In this document: positions 49,518 to 57,947 of the stretch, one piece after another
Layout of the letters: every line of letters starts with the position of its first letter
Numbering within the stretch: position 1 is the first letter of the stretch
DNA from: Streptomyces niger
Lineage (GTDB): Bacteria > Actinomycetota > Actinomycetes > Streptomycetales > Streptomycetaceae
Direction of reading: 5' to 3'
Assembly (NCBI RefSeq): GCF_000718305.1
Contig: NZ_JOFQ01000010.1
Coordinates: 131,147 to 195,146, forward strand
DNA: 64,000 bases
Notes under the pieces: model-generated
Seen by the model: the letters and a program-made list of their open reading frames with translations, nothing else
Databases searched by the model: none
What the model was told of the DNA's origin: nothing
Position numbers and translations under genes: made by a program

Positions 49518-50960
49518 TTATGCGGCGGGCTCGCCGGAATCGCGAAGTGCCGTGCCCGCGGGCGACGATGGGGCGGCCGAGCCCTCCCCCGTCTCCTCCT
49601 GCTCCACGTAGCCGTAGACCTCGGGGAGGAGGTAGGTGGCCGCGAGGTAGCCGGTCAGCGAGAGCAGCGAGACGATCACGGTCGCCAGCGGCACGCCCAG
49701 CTCGGTGAAGAGGATCGGGAAGAAGAAGATCGACACGAAGGAGGCGAGCTTGACGAAGAGGTAGCCGAAGCCGGACGCCGTGGCCTTGTACCGACTCGGC
49801 GCCACCATCGAGGCGATGGTCATGCCGTTGGACGCGTCCCAGTAGTGGCCCCACATCAGGCCGGCGGCGGCCAGCGGCACCAGCACGTGCCACTCCAGGT
49901 GCAGGAAGAGCGCGGCCAGCAGCAGCGAGACGAACGCCATGCCGTAGCCCACGCGCGCCACCCCGCGGTGGCCGATCCGTGGGGTGATCTGCGGCGCGAC
50001 GAAGCCCGCGACGGTGGCGATGATGTAGATCGCGCCGGTGACGAAGTTGGTCGCGCCGATGCCGGACACGCCGGTGAGGACGAGGATGACCGGCAGATAG
50101 AAGGCGAAGGCGGCGAATTCGGCGCCCTGCATGGCGTTGGAGATCCAGGCGAAGACGCTGGCCTTGCGGCGTACCGGGTCCTGCCAGATGCTCGCCAGGA
50201 AGTCGCGGGTGCGCGGCCGCTCCATGACGAAGTCCTCGTCCGGCAGCATGTCCAAATCGTCGTTGAACATCTCCTTCGCGACGGCCTTGGCCTTCTTGAA
50301 CTTGCCGCGCTGCACCAGCCACAGGGCCGTGTCCGGCACGTCCAGCCGCCCGATGAGCAGCGCGAGCGCCGGCAGCGCGCCGAGGCCGAGGCCGATCCGC
50401 CACAGCAGGCCGTGGTCCATGCCGCTGAGGTACAGCACGGTGATCACCGCGATGGCGGCGATCTCGCCGAGCCCGAACATGCCCTGCCAGCGGTTGCCCA
50501 TCACCTCCCGCTTGCCCTTGGGCATGGTCTCCATGATGTAGGCGTAGCCGGTGGAGATGTCGCTGCCCAGCGGGATACCGAGCAGGAACCGGACCGCCAC
50601 CAGCTGCCACATGCTGGTCACGAAGGACTGACTCAGCGCGAGCACCACGAAGAGCGCCATCGTGATGATGAAGACCTTGCGCCGGCCGATCCGGTCGGCG
50701 ACCCAGCCCCCGCCCAGCGCACCGATGAGCGCCCCCAACTGCACGGCGCCGGAGGCGAGTCCGAGCATCGCGGCGCTGGGATGCAGGTCGTTCTTGACGA
50801 ACAGCAGCAGGAACGAGATCGCGTACAGGTCCCACGCCTCGATCAGGATCGTCGAGATCATGAGCCAGCCGGTGCGCCGCCCCGTGTCGGTGCCTTGTTT
50901 GCTGAGGACGTGCTGTGCTGCCCGGTCGGACAGCTGCCGTATCTCCGCCTGAGTCGGCAC
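49518..50960 (-). CDS. MFS transporter, sugar/metabolite:H+ symporter family (candidate lactate carrier)
   Basis: A 480-residue major facilitator. WLMISTILIEAWDLYAISFLLLFV opens helix 1; GGGWVADRIGRRKVFI is motif A; RFLLGIPLGSDISTGYAYIMETMP and the long central loop with VAKEMFNDDLDMLPDED follow. About 12 helices are present. GTG 50960 has AGGAGA at 5 bases. It is divergent from an IclR regulator and the lutABC operon on one side and close to the lar genes on the other, so uptake of lactate or another monocarboxylate is a reasonable inference; no family-specific residue proves it. Confidence 0.87.
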   Translation of the reverse strand: MPTQAEIRQLSDRAAQHVLSKQGTDTGRRTGWLMISTILIEAWDLYAISFLLLFVKNDLHPSAAMLGLASGAVQLGALIGALGGGWVADRIGRRKVFIITMALFVVLALSQSFVTSMWQLVAVRFLLGIPLGSDISTGYAYIMETMPKGKREVMGNRWQGMFGLGEIAAIAVITVLYLSGMDHGLLWRIGLGLGALPALALLIGRLDVPDTALWLVQRGKFKKAKAVAKEMFNDDLDMLPDEDFVMERPRTRDFLASIWQDPVRRKASVFAWISNAMQGAEFAAFAFYLPVILVLTGVSGIGATNFVTGAIYIIATVAGFVAPQITPRIGHRGVARVGYGMAFVSLLLAALFLHLEWHVLVPLAAAGLMWGHYWDASNGMTIASMVAPSRYKATASGFGYLFVKLASFVSIFFFPILFTELGVPLATVIVSLLSLTGYLAATYLLPEVYGYVEQEETGEGSAAPSSPAGTALRDSGEPAA

Positions 50961-50982
50961 GGATTCTCCTGACGTCGGCACG

Positions 50983-51033
50983 AATGATCCAGGGATGTTC
51001 CGTCGCCTCGCCCGTTCTGTCAGGCGAAACGTC
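50983..51033. promoter_or_regulatory. Imperfect dyad in the divergent MFS/IclR promoter region
   Basis: TCGCCT and AGGCGA (about 51003-51023) form a 6-bp inverted repeat, embedded in GTTCCG...CGAAAC-like flanks that are loosely symmetric. IclR proteins bind such dyads and often regulate the divergent gene. Weak evidence. Confidence 0.3.
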
Positions 51034-51081
51034 GTTCAGGGGGGTGGAATATCGGGGGAAGCTAGCCCTAGCCTCGAAGAC

Positions 51082-51861
51082 GTGTCAACGAGTTCTGCAC
51101 GGACGGATTCCGGTAGACCCAACGACGGCGCGGGACCGCGCAAAGTGCTGCGTCTCATCGAGGCGCTCTGCCATGCGCAGGAGCCCCTGCGCCTCGCCGA
51201 CCTGGCCGCCGGCGCGGCCGTTTCCAAGCCCACGGCCCACCGGCTGCTGGGCACGCTGGTCGCCGAGGGCTGGGCGGTGGCGCACCCCGGCGGGCGGTAC
51301 GGCATCGGCCCCACCGCCAGCGGGGTCGGCGCCGCGGTCGCGCGTGGCCACCGACACACCACCGTCGAGGCGGTCCTCGTCGAGCTCCAGGAGCGGATCG
51401 GCCAGACCATCCACGTGGGCCTGCGCAGCGGCGACCGCATCGTCTACACGCACAAGGTCGAGGGCGTGCAGCCGTTCGCGTTCCTGTCCCGGGTCGGCAT
51501 GCAGCAGCCCCTGCACTCCACCGCCATCGGCAAGTGCGTACTCGCCGGACTCGACGCGACGGCGCTGGCCGAGCTGGTGGCCCGCACCGGCCTGGAGCGG
51601 CGTACGGAACGCACCCTCATCACCCTCGACGCGCTCTCCGCCGAACTCGCCGGCGTACGCGAGCGCGGCTACGCCCTGGACGACGAGGAGAACGAACCCA
51701 ACGTGCGCTGCCTCGCCGCGCCCGTCCACACCCCGGACGGCCGCACGGTCGGCGCGGTCAGCGTCTCCACCGTCACCTTCGTCATCGGCCGCGAGGAGGT
51801 GCTGGCGCTGACGGACGCGGTACGGGAGACGGCACGGCGGGTGGAGTCGGTGATGGCCTGA
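51082..51861 (+). CDS. IclR-family transcriptional regulator
   Basis: A 259-residue IclR protein. The winged helix covers about 20-75 (KVLRLIEALCHAQEPLRLADLA, VSKPTAHRLLGTLVAEGW); the ligand domain has VEAVLVELQERIGQTIHVGLRSGDRIVYTHKVEG, MQQPLHSTAIGKCVLAGL and the terminal VSVSTVTFVIGREEVL. GTG 51082 is used; the frame stays open upstream to 50995, but that part looks non-coding. Located between the divergent MFS gene and lutA, it is the probable regulator of lactate uptake and oxidation. In other bacteria the equivalent role is held by GntR-type LldR/LutR, so this would be an alternative control. Confidence 0.88.
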   Translation: MSTSSARTDSGRPNDGAGPRKVLRLIEALCHAQEPLRLADLAAGAAVSKPTAHRLLGTLVAEGWAVAHPGGRYGIGPTASGVGAAVARGHRHTTVEAVLVELQERIGQTIHVGLRSGDRIVYTHKVEGVQPFAFLSRVGMQQPLHSTAIGKCVLAGLDATALAELVARTGLERRTERTLITLDALSAELAGVRERGYALDDEENEPNVRCLAAPVHTPDGRTVGAVSVSTVTFVIGREEVLALTDAVRETARRVESVMA

Positions 51862-51959
51862 GGACCCACGGGGATCTCCGCGCGGCTGCGGGGCACGGGA
51901 CCGCCCGCGGCCGCGTCGGGACGGCAAGGGATCGACCGGTACGGAACTGGAGGAGTCGC

Positions 51960-52721
51960 ATGACGGAAGCGGATGCGGGCGCGCGGCCCCGCCCGGCACG
52001 GGTGGCGCTGTTCACCTCCTGCATGGGCGACCTGGCGGCGGGCGGTCCGGCCCGCGCCACGGTGGAGGTGCTGGCGGCGATGGGGGTGGCGGTGGAGTTG
52101 CCGCGCGCCCAGACCTGCTGCGGCCAGCCCGCGCTGAACTCCGGGCACCCGGCGGAGGCCGGCGCGCTGCTCGACCGCTGGCTGCGGATCTTCGCGCCGT
52201 ACGACGCGGTGGTCACCCCCGCCGGCTCCTGCGCCGCCTACCTCCACCACCACCTCGGCCGGCTCCGCGCCCCCACCCCGGAACAGCGCGCACTGGTCGA
52301 ACACACCTATGAGTTCAGCCAGTTCGTCATGGCGTACGGCACGGAACTGCGGCTCCGACTGTCCGGTTCGGTCACGTACCACGACTCCTGCCACCTGGCC
52401 CGCACGCTCGGCGAGCGCCGCACACCACGTCAACTGCTGGGCAGAATTGAAGGGTTGACGGTCAGGGAGATGGCGGGCTGCGACACCTGCTGCGGGTTCG
52501 GCGGCACCTTCGCCGCGAAGTTTCCCGACGTGTCGGTGGCGATGGCCGACACCAAGCTCCGCTCGGCCGCGGCCGAGGGCACGGACTGGCTGGTCTCGGC
52601 CGACCCCGGCTGTCTGCTGCATCTGAGCGGCCGGGCGCGGAAGGCCGGGCCGCCGGTGCGCACCCGGCACCTCGCCGAGCTGGTCCGTGACGCGCTCGTC
52701 CCCTCGGAGGTGCCCGCATGA
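51960..52721 (+). CDS. lutA: LutA/LldE, L-lactate oxidation complex Cys-rich subunit
   Basis: A 253-residue protein with two CCG-type domains (DUF162 partner family). Motifs TCCGQPALNSG and DTCCGFGGTFAAKF are iron-sulfur or disulphide-bearing CCG boxes; ARVALFTSCMGD opens the protein. With LutB and LutC it forms the membrane-associated L-lactate dehydrogenase complex feeding electrons to quinone. GGAGGAG lies 6 bases before ATG 51960. The stop overlaps lutB by 4 bases. First gene of a three-gene operon downstream of the IclR regulator. Confidence 0.92.
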   Translation: MTEADAGARPRPARVALFTSCMGDLAAGGPARATVEVLAAMGVAVELPRAQTCCGQPALNSGHPAEAGALLDRWLRIFAPYDAVVTPAGSCAAYLHHHLGRLRAPTPEQRALVEHTYEFSQFVMAYGTELRLRLSGSVTYHDSCHLARTLGERRTPRQLLGRIEGLTVREMAGCDTCCGFGGTFAAKFPDVSVAMADTKLRSAAAEGTDWLVSADPGCLLHLSGRARKAGPPVRTRHLAELVRDALVPSEVPA

Positions 52722-54259
52722 CCGAGCATTCTTGTGGCGGCCCCACGGACGGGCAGCGCTCCACCGCCCTCGCCGGCCGCGAGCGCATCCGCCCCGACCG
52801 CCCCGAGTGGGCGGCCGGCGAGATCCCCGCGCACCGGCGCCCGCTGCCCCTGATCACGCGGGACGCGCTGACCGTCCGCACCGCCCGCCCCACCCACGAC
52901 CGCCTCGCGGCCCTCAACGAGGAACGGCACGTCGGCACCTGGACCCCCGAGGTGGCCCGGCTCCGCGAGCAGGGCGCGGCCATCCGCCGCGAGACCCTCA
53001 CCGACCTGGAGAAGTACCTTCAGCAGCTGACCGGGAGCGTCGAGCGGAACGGCGCCGTGGTGCACCGGGCCGGCACGCCCGCCGAGGCCCGCGCCGTCAT
53101 CGCGCGGATCGCCCGCGAGAACGGCGTACGCCTCGCGGTGAAGTCCAAGTCGATGGCCACCGAGGAGATCCACCTCAACGCCCACCTCAACGCGGAGGGC
53201 GTCGAGGTGGTCGAGACGGACCTGGGCGAGTACATCGTCCAGCTGGCCGACGAGCGGCCCAGCCACATCGTCGGGCCCGCGCTGCACAAGTCCCGGCAGG
53301 ACGTGACCGACCTCTTCGGGCAGCTCGCCGGTGCGGAGCTGTCGGGCGAGCCGGAGGACCTGGCGGCCTTCGCGCGCACCCGGCTGCGCGCCGACTTCAA
53401 GGCCGCGGACCTGGGCATCAGCGGCGTCAACTTCGCCGCCGCCGACACCGGCACCCTCGCGATCGTCACCAACGAGGGCAACGCCGACATGGTGACCTCG
53501 CAGCCGCGCGTCCACGTCGCCGTGATGACCGTCGAGAAGGTGATCCCGCGCTTCGCCGACCTGGGCGTCCTCGTCCCCCTGCTGTGCGACGCGGCGACCA
53601 AACAGCGCGTCTCCGTCTACCAGACGCTGGTCAACGGCCCGCGCCGGGCGGGCGAGAGCGACGGGCCCGAGCAACTGCACCTGGTCATCCTGGACAACGG
53701 CCGTACGAAGGCGCTCGGCACGCCGCAGGAGGAAGTGCTCGCCTGCATCCGCTGCGGCAACTGCCAGATCTCCTGCCCGGTGTACCGGACGGTGGGCGGC
53801 GGACACCCGTACAGCGCGGTGTACGGCGGTCCGATCGGCGCCGTCCTCAGCCCGCTGATCGGCGACCCCGGCACCGACTCCGACCTGCCCTTCCTCTCTT
53901 CGCTCTGCGGCGCCTGCTACGACGCCTGCCCCGTCAAGATCCCGATTCCCGACCTGCTGGTGAACCTCCGCGCGCAGCACGAGAGCGCACCGGCTGCCGG
54001 GGCGGCCCGCGCCGGCTGGCGGGCCTGGGGGCTGGCCTGGCGTACGGGGGCCGGTTTCCGCGCCACGCTGGCGGCGGCCCGGCTGGCCGGCCGGCTGCTG
54101 CCCGACCGGCTCCTGGCCCGGCTGCCCGGGCCCGGCCGGGGCTGGGCGGCGGGCCGCGCGCTGCCGCCCCTGCGGGAGGCGGGCGCCTTCCGCCGCTGGT
54201 TCCGGCGGTACGACGAGCGCAGGGCCGCGACCAGGAAGCGCGACGGGAGGCAGGGATGA
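52718..54259 (+). CDS. lutB: LutB/LldF, iron-sulfur subunit of the L-lactate oxidation complex
   Basis: A 513-residue protein. The DUF162 domain covers about 80-330 (VKSKSMATEEIHLNAHLN, GISGVNFAAADTGTLAIVTNEGN). The ferredoxin part follows with ACIRCGNCQISCPVYR and SLCGACYDACPVKIPI, two [4Fe-4S] cluster motifs of CxxCxxCxxxCP type. The last about 80 residues are Arg/Ala-rich. It carries electrons from lactate to the respiratory chain. ATG 52718 overlaps the lutA stop and the stop overlaps lutC, so the three are translated together. Confidence 0.93.
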   Translation: MTEHSCGGPTDGQRSTALAGRERIRPDRPEWAAGEIPAHRRPLPLITRDALTVRTARPTHDRLAALNEERHVGTWTPEVARLREQGAAIRRETLTDLEKYLQQLTGSVERNGAVVHRAGTPAEARAVIARIARENGVRLAVKSKSMATEEIHLNAHLNAEGVEVVETDLGEYIVQLADERPSHIVGPALHKSRQDVTDLFGQLAGAELSGEPEDLAAFARTRLRADFKAADLGISGVNFAAADTGTLAIVTNEGNADMVTSQPRVHVAVMTVEKVIPRFADLGVLVPLLCDAATKQRVSVYQTLVNGPRRAGESDGPEQLHLVILDNGRTKALGTPQEEVLACIRCGNCQISCPVYRTVGGGHPYSAVYGGPIGAVLSPLIGDPGTDSDLPFLSSLCGACYDACPVKIPIPDLLVNLRAQHESAPAAGAARAGWRAWGLAWRTGAGFRATLAAARLAGRLLPDRLLARLPGPGRGWAAGRALPPLREAGAFRRWFRRYDERRAATRKRDGRQG

Positions 54260-54756
54260 ACCAGGAGCTCGCGGAGTTGTTCCGGGACCGGCTGGCGGAG
54301 GCCGGCGGGTCGGCGGAGCTCACCGCCTCGCACGACGAGGCGCTGTCGCTGGTCAGGGAGTGGGCGGGCGACCGCCCGGTACTGGTCGACGACCACCCGG
54401 ACCTGACGGGCCTGGAGGTCGCCGGGGACCGGCCGCCGGACCCGTGGGACGCCGAGGTCGGGGTCACCGGCGTGCTCGGGGCCGCCGCGGACACCGGCAC
54501 CCTCGCGCTCGGCCCCGCGCCCGGCCGCCCGCGCGGCACGGCGGTACTGCCGGGCACCCACCTCGCGGTCGTACCGCTCTCCCGGCTGCACGCCGACTAC
54601 GCGGCGCTGATCATGGCGCTCGGCCGGCTCGATCCCCTGCCGTCCGGCCTGCAACTGGTCACCGGGCCGAGCCGCTCGGGCGACATCGAGTCGGCGATGA
54701 TCCAGGGCATGCACGGGCCACGCGCGGTACGGGTGGCGGTGTATCCGGACAGGTGA
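54256..54756 (+). CDS. lutC: LutC/LldG, third subunit of the L-lactate oxidation complex
   Basis: A 166-residue LutC-type protein, shorter than many homologues (about 220 residues). The conserved C-terminal block reads GVTGVLGAAADTGTLALG ... LPGTHLAVVPLSRLHADYA and GPSRSGDIESAMIQGMHGPRAVRV; the N-terminal half is reduced to about 65 residues. It is required for lactate oxidation with LutA and LutB. ATG 54256 overlaps the lutB stop by 4 bases. The operon ends at the hairpin 54806-54837. Confidence 0.9.
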   Translation: MNQELAELFRDRLAEAGGSAELTASHDEALSLVREWAGDRPVLVDDHPDLTGLEVAGDRPPDPWDAEVGVTGVLGAAADTGTLALGPAPGRPRGTAVLPGTHLAVVPLSRLHADYAALIMALGRLDPLPSGLQLVTGPSRSGDIESAMIQGMHGPRAVRVAVYPDR

Positions 54757-54805
54757 CGGGCCGCGGCCTCCGACGGCAGTCACGGCCTGCCGGCCGGCCT
54801 CCGGC

Positions 54806-54837
54806 GCTCCCGTACGGGCAGGTACGCGTACGGGAGC
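54806..54837. terminator. Bidirectional 11-bp hairpin between lutC and the acyl-CoA synthetase
   Basis: GCTCCCGTACG (54806-54816) pairs perfectly with 54827-54837; loop 10 bases. The flanking genes converge (stops 54756 and 54870). Confidence 0.75.
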
Positions 54838-54869
54838 ACCGGTGCGGCCGAGCCGGCGGGCCCGGGCGG

Positions 54870-56480
54870 TCAGCCGGCGTCGCGCGCCGCCTCGGCCTGC
54901 TGCCGCAGCAGCTTCTTGTCGGGCTTGCCCGCGTCCGTCAGCGGCAGCGCGTCGACGAAGGCGATGCTCGCCGGCTCGTACATCGCGCCGCGCGCCTCGC
55001 GCACCCAGGCGCGCAGCTCCTCGGCCTCCAGGCCGCTGTCCGGCGCGGCCACGACCGCGGCGTGCACCTGCTCCATGTTGTCCGCGTCGCGGACGCCGAA
55101 GACGGCGCTCTGCAGCACCTTCGGGTGCGAGTTGAGCAGGTCCTCCAGCTCGGTGGTGTACACGTGGCCGCCGACGACCACGATCATGTCCTTGATCCGG
55201 TCGACGACGGTGATGTAGTTGTCGGCGTCGACGAAGCCCACGTCACCGGTGTGCAGCCAGCCGTCCTTGAGCACCTCGGCGGTCAGCTCGGGCTGCTTCC
55301 AGTAGCCGGTCATGGTGCCGGCCGAGCGGACGCAGATCTCGCCCAGCTCGCCCGCCGGCAGGTCGTTGCCGTCGGTGTCGCGGATGGCCACCTCGACGCC
55401 CGGCAGGATCTTGCCGGCCGAGCGCAGCCGCGCCAGGTTCTCCGGGTCGTGCTCCTCGGCGGGCAGCACACTGATGCCGCCGGCCTCGTTCTGGCCGTAG
55501 AACTGCACGAGCACCTTGCCGAAGCGGCGGACCGCGTCCGCGATCCGGGCCGGCGAGGACTGGCAGCCGCCGTAGGTGAGGGCGCGCAGGCTGGACAGGT
55601 CGCGGCGCTCGGAGTCCGGGTGGTCCATCAGCTGGTAGACCAGCGGCGGCAGCAGGAAGAGGTGCGTGATGCGCTCGCGCTCGATGGTGGCGAGCGCCTC
55701 GGCGGGGTCGAAGTCGTCGTGCAGGACGACGGTGCCGCCGCTGAGGAACATCACATCGGCCAGCATGCCGGCAGCGTGCGCGATGGTGGTGCACACCAGC
55801 TGCTTGGGCGTGTAGCCCTGCTCGGCCTGCTCCGGCATCATCCGGCGCATGCGGTTGAGCTGCCGGAAGGTGGTGACGATGCCCTTGGGGTGGCCGGTGG
55901 TGCCGCCGGTGTGCCGGATGGTGCAGATGTCGTCGGGCCGCGCGGTGCTCACGTACGGCTCGGCGGTCTGCTCGGCGGCGAGCGCCAGCACGTCCTGGCC
56001 GATCTCGCGCTTGGCCTCGCCGAGGGTGAGCACGGTCGGCACGGGCGCGCGCTCGGTCAGGTCGGCGGCGCGGTCGGCGAGACGCGGGTCGACGATGAGC
56101 GCCCGGGTCTCCACGTCGCGCACGATGTTGGCCTGCACGTCGGCGGAGAGCTTGTTGTAGAGGTGGTTGACGCGGCAGCCCACGAGGTTCGCGGCGTAGC
56201 GCGCGGCGATGGCCTCGGGGAGGTTGCCGCTGAGCAGCGTGACGGTGGTGCCGCGCTCGACGCCCTGCGCCGATATGGCGTGTGCCATGCGGTGCACCAG
56301 GTCGCAGAACTGACCGGCGGTCAGCCGGCGGTCGCCGTGTACGAGCAGTTCCCGGTCCGGGTCGGCCGCCAGCGCGTCGAGGTTGTCCTCGACGTACGTA
56401 CGGAAGCCGTCCGCCGGCGAACTGCCCTGGTCTCCATGGGGGGTTGTGGTGGTCTGGGATGCGGCTGCCTCGGCAGGCAT
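54870..56480 (-). CDS. Acyl-CoA synthetase / AMP-dependent ligase (FadD/4CL type)
   Basis: A 536-residue adenylate-forming enzyme. The phosphate-binding loop is RHTGGTTGHPKG (A3), A5 is QFYGQNEAGG, A7 HTGDVGFVD, A8 DRIKDMIVVVGGHVYTTELED, and the A10 Lys lies in DAGKPDKKLLR. It activates a carboxylic acid with ATP and loads CoA. Similar proteins handle fatty, cyclohexane or aromatic acids, so the substrate is open. ATG 56480 is preceded by AGGAGG 7 bases upstream. A 12-bp-arm inverted repeat at 56607-56637 is probably its operator. No pathway partner is adjacent. Confidence 0.93.
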   Translation of the reverse strand: MPAEAAASQTTTTPHGDQGSSPADGFRTYVEDNLDALAADPDRELLVHGDRRLTAGQFCDLVHRMAHAISAQGVERGTTVTLLSGNLPEAIAARYAANLVGCRVNHLYNKLSADVQANIVRDVETRALIVDPRLADRAADLTERAPVPTVLTLGEAKREIGQDVLALAAEQTAEPYVSTARPDDICTIRHTGGTTGHPKGIVTTFRQLNRMRRMMPEQAEQGYTPKQLVCTTIAHAAGMLADVMFLSGGTVVLHDDFDPAEALATIERERITHLFLLPPLVYQLMDHPDSERRDLSSLRALTYGGCQSSPARIADAVRRFGKVLVQFYGQNEAGGISVLPAEEHDPENLARLRSAGKILPGVEVAIRDTDGNDLPAGELGEICVRSAGTMTGYWKQPELTAEVLKDGWLHTGDVGFVDADNYITVVDRIKDMIVVVGGHVYTTELEDLLNSHPKVLQSAVFGVRDADNMEQVHAAVVAAPDSGLEAEELRAWVREARGAMYEPASIAFVDALPLTDAGKPDKKLLRQQAEAARDAG

Positions 56481-56606
56481 GAATGGTCCTCCTGTCACCG
56501 GCGCGCTCGTCCCCGCACCCCGGTGGTGGTACTCCGTCGGTCGGTGGTGCCCAGGGCTGGCACGGCGCACGACGGCGCACCCGGTACAAGTGAGCTCCCC
56601 CGCCCC

Positions 56607-56637
56607 GGGAATTGGTTGCCCCAGACAACCAATTCCC
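56607..56637. promoter_or_regulatory. 31-bp inverted repeat (12-bp perfect arms) upstream of the acyl-CoA synthetase
   Basis: GGGAATTGGTTG (56607-56618) and CAACCAATTCCC (56626-56637) flank a 7-base spacer. It is 127-157 bases before the synthetase start and stands out in an otherwise featureless divergent intergenic region (56481-56931). A TetR or similar acyl-CoA-responsive repressor is the likely binder; no such gene is adjacent. Confidence 0.6.
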
Positions 56638-56931
56638 ATGCTAACGCTCCACCCCACCCGCCCGCACATCACAATCCACCCGTTCCAGGCACTTGACCCC
56701 CTCTTTTCCTTTCTTTTCCCTAGCCGTTCCTTGACTTGACCTTCTCTTCCAGCGGCGTTCGGGCGCGCGTCAGGCCCCGCACGGCGTCCGGACCGACCGC
56801 CGACCGCCCTCCCGGGACCCTGGAGCGGCCGCCCGTAAGCCGCTGGATAGCGGCGTACGGATCGGGAAGGATGGCTCCCGCCCACCGGGCCGTCCCGCGG
56901 CGGCCCGCTCACCGCCGGAAAGGACACCGAA
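56638..56931. other. Rest of the 450-base divergent intergenic region
   Basis: Contains a C/T-rich stretch (about 56690-56735, pyrimidine-rich CCCCTCTTTTCC, TTTCTTTTCCC) and GC-rich sequence before the GNAT ribosome site. No open frame with a ribosome site, RNA gene or repeat was recognised. Confidence 0.4.
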
Positions 56932-57792
56932 ATGCTCCAACAGGCTCCTGACCAGCTCGTCGTCACGCGAGCGACGCCGGAGGACTGGAAAGTCGTCAGC
57001 GAGTGGGCGGCGGCCGAGGGCTGGAACCCGGGCCTGTCCGACGCGTCCTGCTTCTTCGCCCAGGACCCCGACGGGTTCTTCATCGGCCGCATCGACGGCG
57101 AACCGGTCACCGCCATCTCCGTCGTCAACTACAGCCCCGACTACGCCTTCCTCGGCTTCTACCTCGTCCGCCCGGACCAGCGCGGCCGCGGTCACGGCCT
57201 CGCCACCTGGAAGACGGCGCTCGCCCACGCCGGCGAACGGACCGTAGGCCTGGACGGCGTACCGGCCCAGCAGGACAACTACCGCCGCTCCGGCTTCGAA
57301 CTGGCCTACCGCACCAGCCGGTTCGCCGGCACGGTGCCCGCCGACGACCGCCCCACCCCCACCGACGTCGTACCCGCCGCCACCGCCGGCCTGGACGCGG
57401 TGCTCGCGTACGACGGCGCCTGCTACCCCGCCGACCGCCCGGAGTTCCTGCGCCACTGGCTCACCACCGACGGCCACCGCGCGCTCGCCCGCGTGGTGGA
57501 CGGCCGGGTGACCGGGTACGGCGTGATCCGTCCGGGCCGCGACGCCCACCGCGTCGGCCCGCTCTTCGCCGACACCGCCGAGGACGCCCGGGTGCTGCTC
57601 GACGCGCTCACCGCCGACCTGGGCGGCGCCCCCTTCGCCGTCGACATCCCGGAGACCAACGCCGAGGCCGTCGCGCTGGCCGAGTCCCTGGGGCTGACGC
57701 CGTCGTTCGACACGGCCCGCATGTACACCGGCCCCGTCCGCGACCACGCCACGTCCCGCGTCTTCGGCGTGACGAGCCTCGAACTGGGGTGA
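56932..57792 (+). CDS. GNAT N-acetyltransferase with C-terminal acetyltransferase-like domain
   Basis: A 286-residue protein with two GNAT-like halves. The first (about 10-140) has the acetyl-CoA loop YLVRPDQRGRGHGLATWKTAL (R/QxxGxG/A) and DGVPAQQDNYRRSGFELAYR. The second (about 160-280) resembles the Acetyltransf_18 C-terminal domain: RALARVVDGRVTGYGVIRPG, GPLFADTAEDARVLLDALT and FDTARMYTGP. Such YitI/YobR-like proteins have unknown acceptors. GGAAAGGA precedes ATG 56932. Divergent from the acyl-CoA synthetase. Confidence 0.87.
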   Translation: MLQQAPDQLVVTRATPEDWKVVSEWAAAEGWNPGLSDASCFFAQDPDGFFIGRIDGEPVTAISVVNYSPDYAFLGFYLVRPDQRGRGHGLATWKTALAHAGERTVGLDGVPAQQDNYRRSGFELAYRTSRFAGTVPADDRPTPTDVVPAATAGLDAVLAYDGACYPADRPEFLRHWLTTDGHRALARVVDGRVTGYGVIRPGRDAHRVGPLFADTAEDARVLLDALTADLGGAPFAVDIPETNAEAVALAESLGLTPSFDTARMYTGPVRDHATSRVFGVTSLELG

Positions 57793-57947
57793 GGCCCGCA
57801 TTCCGCTCGCCCCTTGGCCTACGCCGTCAGAATTGACCGTATGTTCGAATACTGCGCCAGGCGAAACGCAAGATCAGTGGATAGCGTGGCAAATCGAACA
57901 GACCTCTCGGAGGCATCCTCACAGCGGAAGACGGAAGAAGGCTCGTC

